Source of the DNA: Sipunculus nudus
Lineage: Eukaryota > Annelida > Sipuncula > Golfingiida > Sipunculidae
Direction: 5' to 3'
Length of the DNA stretch: 64,000 bases
Assembly: GCA_026874595.1 (NCBI GenBank)
Contig: CM049317.1
Coordinates: forward strand, 20,793,882-20,857,881
Every line of letters starts with the position of its first letter. Positions within the stretch are counted from its first letter, which is position 1. This document shows, in pieces, positions 23,497 through 35,400 of this stretch. The translations under genes were made by a program, and so were the position numbers. The notes under the pieces were generated by a model, which was given only the letters and a program-made list of their open reading frames with translations, was not told the origin of the DNA and made no database searches.

Positions 23497-26400
23497 CTGA
23501 AAGTAGAGGTGGAAACGTGTACTGGTTTTCTGCTATAACCTCTCCTTATGAGCTTCCAAAAAAATTGTGAATTTTAAAAAAAGCATCATAGTTCTTATTT
23601 CTTTTTTTTTGTAATTAAAAGGTTATGAGCGTGTATTGATAAGATATATTGACACATATACTCACCTCTTGAGAATACGGTGGTGAGAGGTCTTTTGTTT
23701 CATCTTGAATTATCGATGTTATTCTTTCCTCCGCTGAAGGAGATTCCTCCTGATAAATAATGTTAAACAAAGACTTATTGATACATAATTTGTGATTATA
23801 AACTGAAAAAGGTCCACAGTATCCGCCATTCCTTATCTATAATGATGGATTGAATGTTGTTCTCCATCAATAGTTGTTTCCTTTACAAGGTGTTTCTACA
23901 TGTCATATCTTTAACTCTGAGAATAACCAAAATATCCATTTGCATTGATGTATTAAAAACAATACTTGTTCTTGTTTATAGAAATGGAACATGAATACAC
24001 AGAAAAGTCAGTTCACTGCCGATGGGAATCGAAATGATGACCTTCGGATTGCCGGTCGTCTGCTCTATCCACTAAGCTACAGCAGATCTCCGACCCCTCT
24101 GGCAGCCTTAACTTAATTGCCGCTCAGGCAATAACTACAGGTTTATATATATCGTAGTTTTGCCTCCTAGGTGCCCCTTAACTGGCACATCTGAACTAGA
24201 CACGAGCAGCCCTCTAATTGAGTCCGACAAACCAGAGGAACCCACGGGAATGACCGGGAGCCTGTGCCTCGCCACCATGCCAGACAACTCTGAGCGTTAC
24301 GGCCGTATCCCTGGAAAACTGCTTGACCCGCCATGAACCTTGTGCCTTTTGACTTGGCATAGGTTCCGTTTGATTTGAGCCTTGTCTCTGCCTTTCCTTC
24401 CTTCACCTTTTTGAGAAAGCCCTTGCTAAGCCCATGCATGTGATCTCTTACATATTAGATGTCCGCCTTCTCTTGAAGCGTGGCCACTCAGGTCCTTCGC
24501 CGGGTTATTATCAAGGCCTTTTTTTGCTGGCTATGAAACCCCAGTCACACTAGAAGGCGACCTGGCTGCGCTCTCGCTATAATGCGCAGCTAGACTGGCC
24601 TTAGGTATTTATGATCTTCGTAGGAGCGAGATAGTGTCGCCTTTGTTCGTCATACGGTCACCAATTAGCGCCATGAGCGGCGACCAATTTTGACCATGGA
24701 CACAATTTACGCCGCGGGGTCTCTGTGGATAGAAAAGCGCAGTTAGATCGAAATGCGATCACAACCAGTGAACAGGGTAGCATCGGCTTCCCTTTCCACG
24801 GCGCTGGCCCAGCGCACTTACCACGTTGCTACCGAGACCTCGGCTATCCTAATGAGCTCTTTACATGCGTCGCACATTGCTGCCGCTGCGCTTATGACGT
24901 GATAGCTACGCTCTCACTGCGTCCAGTGGGATCATAGGGCGCTGCTGCTGCGGTCTGACCAAGCTCCATAAATACCTCTCGGCGCCAGCATTACGTCGTG
25001 ACAGTGGGGTGAGAGGGGCTTCACGGTCACACTCTGAGGGCTTTTCCGATGGTGATAGCAACCTATGGCGATCTGCTAGGTCGCCATTGGTCGCCGGGGT
25101 AGCCGTTAGGATTTCATCTAGTGTGATGGGGCCCTTACCGACCCCTCTGTGTATTTGCACACTTTCATAGGAACCCGCGAACCAGTTCTCCCTGCTGCAT
25201 GCAAAGTCGTTGTGCCGACAAATGTAGTGGGTAGCACTTTGATGGTTTCCTAAAACACAGTGGGAATACACACAGGAGCCGGGGTTCTTTGAGAGAGCAG
25301 AAGACCGGCAATCGGAAGGTCATCGGTTTGAGTCTTATCGGCAGTGAACCGAATGTTCTGCCTTCATGTTCCATTTCAGAATGTCCATGTTATACAAGTT
25401 ATTGCATCTGTTAATGGTTGGTTGCAGCTTCTAATTATCTATAATATTTTGCATGAAATGATATCCTTTAATATAAATCTAGTATCTTAATTACAGATGT
25501 AATGTGAATCTTGACAGCTGATTTCATCGATCGAAGACTATGTTTGACTGAATTTATCCCTAAATACCTTCATCACTTAAATCTATCTTTACACAGGTAT
25601 GATCATATGTTAGTTTATTCAAAGATCCATATACGTCAATCTCCCTTCAACTTGAGTTATTATGATTTGCTAATCTAGATTTTACATTTCCTGCCATAAA
25701 TGTCAAGAGACGAAAATACAACAGTATATATATACGATTCTCTTAAGACTACCCACTTAAATATAAGAGAACATTAATTGAAGATTTGTCGAATTATTTC
25801 TTAATAATAAAGCAACCTTCGAGTCCATGTACTCTTCAGGCTGGTTTTGCCCCTCAGTTGTGGTCATTTTCGGTGGATGCAGATCAATTGTCGAAACCTG
25901 GGGAACCTGACAAAGAAAGGTATTGTTGTATTAGGCGTTCATATTAAACAAACATTTTAAACTGCTTTCTTATATAAATTGACGATCAGTCATTATATAT
26001 CAATATTCAAACTGGTATTTTAACGACCTGTATAGGAGTCCTATCACTTTCATCCTGAGTGCCGCTAGCAATTTCCTGCTTAAATACACTGGTCTGAAAA
26101 TAAATTTTAAGATTTCCAATTAATATAACAATACAATGAATGGTGTATTTATGTAGTGATATTTCTGTTTTGTTTAATACTATAAGAAGCGCTATATAGT
26201 CGGAATAATTTCATATTGATTTATTTTATCCGTTTCAGCAGAATTATTGTCTACGCTGTTCGCATGATATGATCTGTTACCATCCGGACAGAGTCGGTTC
26301 CATGTTGTTTCTCAGTAGTATTCTCAGATATAAGCGCCTCCATTTCAATAGGTGCATTTGAAGCCACCACATGTTCCTATTTGATAGTACGGAATATCAC

Positions 26401-29400
26401 ATGGAAGGTGATATTTGTATTTTGTTTTTACTTCAATCGGCAAAATTTTTAATAGGAATGTTTGTATATTTTTTGCGATCTCATTTTTTTCTCTTTATAA
26501 AATGTCTCCGACGTTATTACTACCAGAATGTACATTTGTAAATGTACCACTTGAACAGCATACTGAAGTTTGATGATTCAAGTAACTACCTGAACCGGAA
26601 ATCCAACGGGGACCTTGTTGTTATCCTTATTTGTGGGGTCTGTAGCAGCATCGTTCTTATTTTCACTGGCCTTGAAGAAAATATTATTTCTATTAAACCA
26701 ATAAAATATATTACCGGCACCGTTTAACAATTATACGTGCAATAATATTTGTAAATCTATATAGAGTTGTATGTGTAAGAGAACATGACTGTTCCATGTA
26801 GTCATCTGGAAAAATGCACCTACCGCGGGGACCAGGTCCGCTCCATCTTGCATGTCCTTGTCTGTTGCTGCTAAGGGGTCTTCCGTTTCGATGTGTGCTT
26901 TAGAAAGCTTGACGTATTCCTGTTTCATACATGAATTATACAGTTATAATTAATTAAAAACATATTTTTATGTAACCAGTTTTATATAGCCATGTTTGCT
27001 TTATGCATTTTGATCCCGTGAAAAGATATATATGCATAATTTTTAATTTTCATTAGATAATATTTTATATAGAAATATATTTGTTTCTATTTTTGGCATG
27101 CTAAAGCCTACCTTCAAGTTTATGAAACCCTGTGTGGAACAAACAATGCACGTATCAATATGATGTGCTGTTCCGTTAATTTATTATACCTTTTTATGGA
27201 TAATCTTTATTTCGATCGAAGTAAAAAGAGATTATGTTGTACCTTTTTAATTGGAACTTTAAATTTCCATTTCACAGATGGACTCCCCTCGTCATCTGGT
27301 GAAATACCATCCGATTTTTTCAATGATATAATTTGATCGACCATGAACTCTTCCAAGTCTACAACACCATCTTTAGGTACGGCTCTATATTTCACAACCA
27401 CCCAGGGAAACGGGCCATCAAGTAGTGTTGAGACTGATATTGCCTATGAAAACAAATGCATTATAGTGTACGTGGCCATTGAATAGTACTCACTGAAGGA
27501 TTAAATAAGCATACCTTTTATACGACTGATAACTGAGTAATTCTACATTTCCGGAGGAGACCTTATATAACCATAATCACCACTTATAACAAAATAATCA
27601 ATAAATAACTAATAGTGATATTTTTCAATGGAACATATTGCGATCACGATTTTAGCGACTGTCCTCTGTGGATACAGCATGATCTGGTCTTTTTTTACTG
27701 TATTTGAAAGGTCGTCACATCTCTGTGTTGAACATGTGATTACCTGGTGAGGATCATCCTGGTCAATTCTCCAGTTTTCATTGTCAGTGGCCGATCTTAC
27801 TTCCAGTGTAGCTGTTGGCGTTTGTGTTGCATTCACCTTGAACAGCTCCATAGGACTTAGGTGAACATAAATGGAGTCCGGGTTTCCTGTCTGGAAAAAG
27901 ATCTAATACCTATGTATATTTAGAACTACAAGAACCTGTATTCAGCAAATAATTATGGCAATAAAATACCTTTAATGAGTGCATTTTAGTTACATTTAAA
28001 AAACTATTCTTTAAAGTGTGGAGGTTAATGTTATACAATGTTACTTACTTTAGTGAGTATAACATACCTCAGGTGGGTCTTGTTCTCCACTTTTCAATAG
28101 CGGTTGTTTTTCATTGACATTAGCTTCTTCATCTTCTCCTTCTCCATCAAACTGTTCCCTCTACATAATGCATTTACAGTATAATTGACAAGAGTCAGCC
28201 AAAATTGAAAATACAGTTTGTGTTTATTCCGGCTCAGTGGCAATAACATATCTGTGTATATATCATACATGAGGGTTATTACTAAAACATCGTATGGAAA
28301 TTAATACTCACCATTAAGCTCAGGGGCAGTTCATGCATTGAGTGATACACACATGTGAAGAGGCGGAAATGTCCGTTCGTACTTCTCTTGCGGGCCGCGT
28401 AAATAGATGCACGAAGGTGTAGATTATTCAAGTTGGCTTGGCATGTGCTTACTATATGTAAACCCTCCCTATTAACTCTTTTAAATTTCACTCTCACTTT
28501 ATCATTGTCAACCTCATGATGCAACCTGTTTTGGGCTTCCCTACTGTCACTATATTTGTTTGACTCTGACCATTGTTCCTGTTCGGGGTCTTTATGGTAA
28601 ACGTGAATATTCTCCCTTGGCAGTCGATGGGGTATGCTTATTTCCGCAAATTTGTCAAGAGGTGTAACAGGTCTCATTTGCACTTTAATTATCTGGGATA
28701 TATATATCACTCCTTCAGGAGGACTCTGGTAAAATGCTAAGTCTGACAGGGCCTGAAGAGTTATGCGTAATTCCTCGTCAGCTGGTACTGCGCCATATGG
28801 TACATCTAATGTAATACCAGAGTCCCTGTGTTGTAAGGATCCTCCCGTCATATCAACATCAATTCCCATTGTTTCATCTTCTGGGGAGCCTTCTCTGTCA
28901 TGACATGGGTCAGTGATGACGTACCGGACAATATATGAAGTATCCTTTCAATGTACATATCAATCAGAAACAAAGTATAACATTATAACCCGTTTGACGT
29001 AGAAACCCTTAAGAAAGCTTCCGTAACTCATTATTTGAATATTGAATGTATAAAGATTAAGCGAATGCTTTAATAAGATCCGATCAAATATAAAGTTGAA
29101 TGTGGCGTTTTTACACGTCATGTAGATCACACAATTCTTTAGATAATTTATTTTAAATCTTACCGTTTTAAATTTTTCGGATTTTACTTTCTTCCGCTTC
29201 ATGAAGATAACAACCCCAATAATTAAACCAACCACTATTAGACATGTTACAACAACCCCCACAGCCACACTAGGGTTATAACCAGCATCTGAATCAACAT
29301 ATAATGAACTTAAACTTTAGAAAATACATAATACATTTTTTTATAGATAAAAATTGATTCTTCAAAACGTATAATGACAATTAATATAAAGAGGAAAAAT

Positions 29401-32400
29401 AATGTAAATGATATTTACATAAAATAACTTTTCATAAATGCTATAATTTGTATACTACATTGCAACAGTAAAATTCATACGATCTATTCTTCATGCGGGT
29501 ATATTATTAAAAGTAAAAAATTAAATAGTATAGAAAAAAATGAAATATTTAAAAGTATATATTTGTTCAAAAGGATCCTTGTCTCACGTACCAGAGTTAA
29601 GAGCCGGAGTTATCTGTTCAGTAGGTTGCACCTTTTGGAGAAATCTGTAATCTGATATACCAAAGAAAATTGACGCCCATTACCATGTATGTTTATGCGG
29701 CTAGCATGCTGCGCAAGACTTCGCGACATGTTTACATTACTAAATTCTGAACAATAGAAAACAATTTTTCATTACAATTAATAATATCTGAAATTTAATA
29801 ATCAATTAAAATAAATAAAATATTATCAAATATAATTTACCTAGCATTAAATTTAGCATTACACAGGACTGAAAAATATAATTCCAAAACATATTTAGCA
29901 TATATAATATGACATCACTTAATATGGGATGACTGACTTTGTTCTTTGACACACAATCCGGGAATCTTGGCAGAGCAATTTTGGGTCTTCCAGTACAGTT
30001 TGTTATCTGTCTTGATATGAAAAACGGTCGCGCAGTCTTCCATGTGAGACGGTGCCTTGCTCTCCCAATACATCGGAAACACAGGATCATCTAAAACATG
30101 TTGTTATTGAAATAGATAATGGTCCTGCTCCCTTTAATCAGTACTGCTGTGGATCGTAGTCTATATTTGTATACAAGATCATGAGGCATTATTACACCCT
30201 GCTCTTAAAAAAGTTATGCTATTCTATCATCCAATGATGGACACAAAATTGCAATTATATTTAACTTTGTCCAATATTTCAAAAATGAACATGTGATTTC
30301 TTTAAGGCTTAATAAAAATAAAGCCGTTTAAACATACTAAATTTTCGGTATAACTAAGGAACTAGGTAGCGATTTTTTGTTGTAAAGCATTTTTGTAGTT
30401 CAGCAATTCGATAATAATACGTACATTTAAATATTGGTGTGTTTATGCGTGTTCGCTTAAAATTTTGATATACGTAAGTACTCCAAATTAACACGTATTA
30501 TATCATTGCATAGTGGACACAGACACGCTGCGAAGATATATTCTATCTGTGTCCGATGCCCTAATGATCGCCAACCTTTGAGTCCAGTTTTGTTGACGTC
30601 ATACACCCAGTCATCTCGCCTGAAGCCGACCCAGACATTCATGCACTTCTTCTTGTTGTCGACGTACCACGTCTGGTGGAGGAATTGTTTTACCTCCTGG
30701 TCCCTGATGATCGCCAGGTCCATGTTCTGCTTCCGGCACTGGTACCGGGCGTCGTACCAGTTGTTTATACCGCAGCCGTACACAAGTGTGCGGTTCTTGA
30801 AGCTCTGACAGTTTGTCTGTGATACACCCAATGAGGAACATCTTTCTGTAATCAAATTGTCGAACATTATTAGAAGCTTTTGATATGTTAAGGTCTGGTT
30901 ACGTGTAGAAATTGAACATATCAAAATTTAACGAATTATCATAATGCTGTGTTTCGATATGATTTGTTTTCAGCAGTTCTTAATTTTGTGTTTGCTAAAT
31001 GTAATTGAAATGGTTCAGAAAAAGAAAAAAGTACCAGTTTAATTTGTTATATTATAAGATTCGAGTGATTTAATGTAATGGTGTGCTTCTTTAAAATATC
31101 TTTCTTTTATATTGAAATATGTATCACTTATGTTCTCTAGCAGTACTTGCACAAATAAAATAATTTGTGTTATACATGATGCGTGTGTAGTTCTGATTAC
31201 ACACTAGTGTTAGGTTACCTTGTGTTTCACATAGGTACCCAAGGTGTCCATACGTGCAATCATCTAGCTCTATAATGACGTCACGAAGGTGAAAGAGTCC
31301 ACAGTTCATGTTGGGATGCAGTTGTTGTCCTTTGAATTCTAGATCTGGAATATTTAAATAAAAGTATTGTTGACTTATAATTCAACATATGTAAACCTTT
31401 AGAATTGCCACTATGATATCAGAGGATCTGAGAGGATGCCGTGGTTTGAGAAGATGCCGCATTGAAACTAGGACAGGAAACAAATATATTCATATATTTT
31501 ACAACGCAGCATTGCCTTAAATTCCATAACAATATTGAAAGGAAACAAACCAACTGGTAAATAAGGTTGAATTTGTACTTTTCAATAACATAAGAGTATT
31601 ATATTATGTATTTTTTTAATAAGATTAGAGTATTAGGTTTTTCTTTAATATATAGAACATTTGATGACTTTATTTTCTGGCGACATAGATACATCCCGAG
31701 CTAACCTGCTTTCTTTCCATCTAACCACGTCCATGTTGGAAGTCTCTTTCTCCGCAGGGGTAACCATATTTCGCTAAGGCTGTTGTTGACCATCGCCTCT
31801 TGCACCAGAGCGATATTGTCCTGGCCTTGGTAAAGCGGAAGTCCATACTCAGTACCACGTGACCGGCAGGCCTGCTGACTCTGAGCAAAGGTGCCCGGTG
31901 TGTCTGTTACGACCAGTTCGGGTTCTCCTGTTTAATGAATAACTGGGTATTAAGTTTCATTTAGAACTCTACCTATACACATGTATTCATACATGTTGCA
32001 TCTATGAATATATATTTCATTCAACCCTATGTCTGACTAATTCTTTAACATGCACATAAAACAGTCAGTAAACAGTATGTGTTTTGCAATTTACTAAGCT
32101 CATTTTGTACAAATGCCGGTGCAGGAAAGTAAAAGTAATAATCGGCTGTTGTGGCTCAGGGGGAGAGCACAGTCATGAGTTCAGTTCATAGCCGAGAAGA
32201 GGCCATACTGTCACGTTCAGCCCCAACCCAGGGTGAGAGCGTTGCATGCTGAATGAAAGGGCTGTACCTCACAGTCGTGTATCACTCAGGAACGTGTGCT
32301 TCTTTGGAAGGCACCTCGGTGATATAAATTAGCAGTGGGGTTGATTATACACCCAGGACCTGCAGGTGCTGTAGACATCTAGTCTGGGTAATACCGGGAT

Positions 32401-35400
32401 ATAAAATACAATAACATGAAGCGAGTGGTACCGCCCTGCATGTAGTTCCAAACCGAAATGGAACTCTGCATATGTAAATACTTAGCCTAATTTTTAGCCT
32501 AAGAAGTCAGCATTGAAAAATGGAGGCGGTTACCTCCATCAAAAGATATTTTTAAAATATATTAATTGTAACCAGCTCAGAAAATGAATCTGTATTAATG
32601 CCAAATACAACAGAAAGCGATATTGCAGGTTTTTTCGCAGACAAAACAAGGTTGGGGTCCCATGCACCATTTAGTGTAATCAGTGCGAATTGTATAATCG
32701 CCTACCTTAAAAAGGCCTTACCTACACTTGACATTCTTACTTCCAGCGATGCTGGTCTCTTGTTAATTTGTCAAATCAATACCCTTAAGTTTCTTTAACA
32801 TAAACAAATTTAATTCTCATAAGAATTGCATAAAAGATCATGTTTTTTTATCATTAGAGTCTGAAAAAGAGACATCTAACGAAGAGGTTCCATGATATTG
32901 TTGAGTTTCCCTAGGCTAAAAAAGTTAAAGTAAATTTGTTAGTTCCAGTAACAAGTTATAATACACCATATGTTAATGATCAGTCAACAAACATGTAGTT
33001 TTGGTTCTTTTTGTTAACCGATATGAGAAGGTGAGCCAGGGTATAAACAGCCTTCCAGATCGGACTTTTGTTAACAAGTGACTAACACGCTATAAATAAC
33101 GCAACAGCTGTAGCTAGAGGTATGTATAACGGCAAGGATATGTATGTTTAACGTGTCGACATTCACCTGGAATCTTTATCTCAGTGTCACAGTGTGGTAC
33201 AAAGCCCGCTTTCCTTATCACGGCCAAGGTAATTCTTGATGTTATTAAAAAATAAATGAAACAGACCTTGTTAATGAGCAATAACAGGGCTGGTAACACA
33301 CTGGACAAGAAATGGCAGATATATAAATGTCTTGGTAAACAAAGGCGGATCATGTAGTGAATGGTCTAGAGTTAACTTTTTAAGCAATTAACGTTATGTT
33401 ATTGGTGGTTTTAATAATGTTCTGATAATGCCTCGTATGATAATGACTTGCTTGGTAATGACTGGCCTGGTGATGACTGGTCTGGCAATGACCGGTCTTG
33501 TAACACTTAGTATGGTAATGACTGCCCTTAAAATGACAGGTGTGGTAATGACTGGCTTGGCAATGCCTGGACTGATAATGACTGCCCTGATAATGACCGC
33601 TGTGATTTTGACTGGTCTGGTAATGAATGCTCTGGTAATAACTGGCCTAGAATTTACTGCTCTGGTAATAACTGGCCTGTCTATAACTGGTCTTGTAATA
33701 CTCGGCCTGGTAATGACTGCTCTGGCAAAAACTGATCTGGTGATGACTGGCCTGGTGATAACAGGCCTGGTAATAATTGGCCTGGCAATAACCGGTCTTG
33801 TAATACTTGGCCTGGTAAAGACTGCTGTGATAATAACTGTTTGGTTATGACTGGCCTGGCAATGACCGAACTGATAATGACTGCCTTGATAATGACAGTT
33901 GTGGTTTTGACTGGTCTGGTAATGAATGCTCTGGTAATAACTGGCCTAGAATTCACAGCTCTGGTAATGCCTGTCTATAACTGGTCTTGTAATACTTGGC
34001 CTGGTAATGACTGCATGCTCTCATAATAACTGGCCTGGTATTGATCGACTGCTCTGGCAAAAACTGATCTGGTGATGACTGGCCTGGTGATGACAGGCCT
34101 TGCAGTAACTGGCCTGGCAATAACCGGTCTTGTAATACTTGGCCTGGTAAAGACTGCTGTGATAATGACTGTTTGGTATGACTGGCCTGGCAATGACTGA
34201 ACAGATAATGACTGCTCAAATAATGACTGCTGTGGTTTAGACTGGTCTAATAATGGCTGCTCTGGTAATAACTGGCCTTTTTATTGACTGCTCTGGTAAT
34301 TATTGACCTCGCAATAGCTGGTCTTGTAATAATTGGCCTGGTAATGTCTGCTCTGATAATGACGGGTTTGGTTATGACTGGCCTGGCAATGACTGGACTG
34401 ATAATGACTGCTCTGATTGTTACTGATGTGGTTATGACTGGACTGGAAATAACTGGACTTGTAATGACTGCTCTGAAAATAACTGTTGGTAACGACTCGC
34501 CTGGTGGTGACTGGCCAAGCAATGAAAGGTCCTGTTTTCATTGGTCTGGTAATGACTGCTCTGATATTGACTGATGTGGTTATGACCGGCCCGGTAATGA
34601 CTTGGCTGGTCATTGTTGCGCTGAAAGGACTCGTGTGGTAATGACTGACTTGGAAATGATTGGCCTTGTGGTGACTGTTCTTGCAATGATTGACATGGAA
34701 ATGCTATGATAATGACTGCTCTGGTAATTACTGCTATGATTATGGCTGCTCTATTTATGACTACTCTGTCAATGACTAGATAATAATGACTGCTCTGATA
34801 ATGGCTACTCTGGTAATTGGCTGCTACTGGTAATTACTGCCCTGGCAATGACTGGTCGTGCATTAATATTGGCCTAGTAATGACTGCTCTGATAATGACC
34901 GGTGTGCTTATGACTGGCCTGGTAATGATTGGCCTGGTAATGACTGCTCTAACAATGACTGGTAATGTAGCGACTGGTCTTCCTAATGACTGGCCTGGTA
35001 ATGACTGCTCTTGTAATGAAAGCTCTGGTAATGGCTTGCCTGGTAATGGCTATTCTGGTCATGATTTCTCTGGTAATGACTGCTCTGTTAAGGACTGCTC
35101 TGGTAATAGCTGGCCTGGTTATGACTGCTCTAGTAATGGTTGTCTGTTAATGACTGGCCTGGTAATGACTGACCCGGTTATGGCGGTTGTTGCAATGGGT
35201 GCTCTGATATTTACTGCCCTGGTTATGGCTGCACTTATTATGACTGGTCTAGTAATGACTGACCTGGTATTGACTGGCTTGGTCATGCCTGCTCTGGTAA
35301 TGACTGCTCTTGTAATGACTGTCCTGGTTATGACTGGTGTGGTAATAACTAGCCTGGTTTTGGCTGCTCTGGCAACGACTGGCCAGGTGATGAATGGTTT

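Larger units (their letters stand above)
23750..25816 (-). other. Intron 17 of the minus receptor gene, rich in mobile DNA
   Basis: A 2.07-kb intron carrying a reverse-oriented SINE copy on the left, a GC-rich foldback-like element at 24539-25131, and a forward SINE copy on the right. The GC content is strikingly higher than in the rest of the window. Open frames here (for example 24906-25271, minus) are by-products of the high GC. Confidence 0.6.

Noticed and set aside
24906-25271. 121-codon minus-strand frame in GC-rich DNA
   Set aside because: Lies inside the foldback-like element and SINE; high GC lengthens chance frames, and no known domain is seen.
29938-29943. GTCAGT as the donor of minus exon 5
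   Set aside because: It gives phase 1 and leads to a stop in the next exon; the later GTGATG keeps the frame. Splice reads could overturn this.
32598-32798. 66-codon frame with SDIAGFFADK, reminiscent of linker sequence in non-LTR retrotransposons
   Set aside because: Only a few residues match and nothing before or after continues the similarity.
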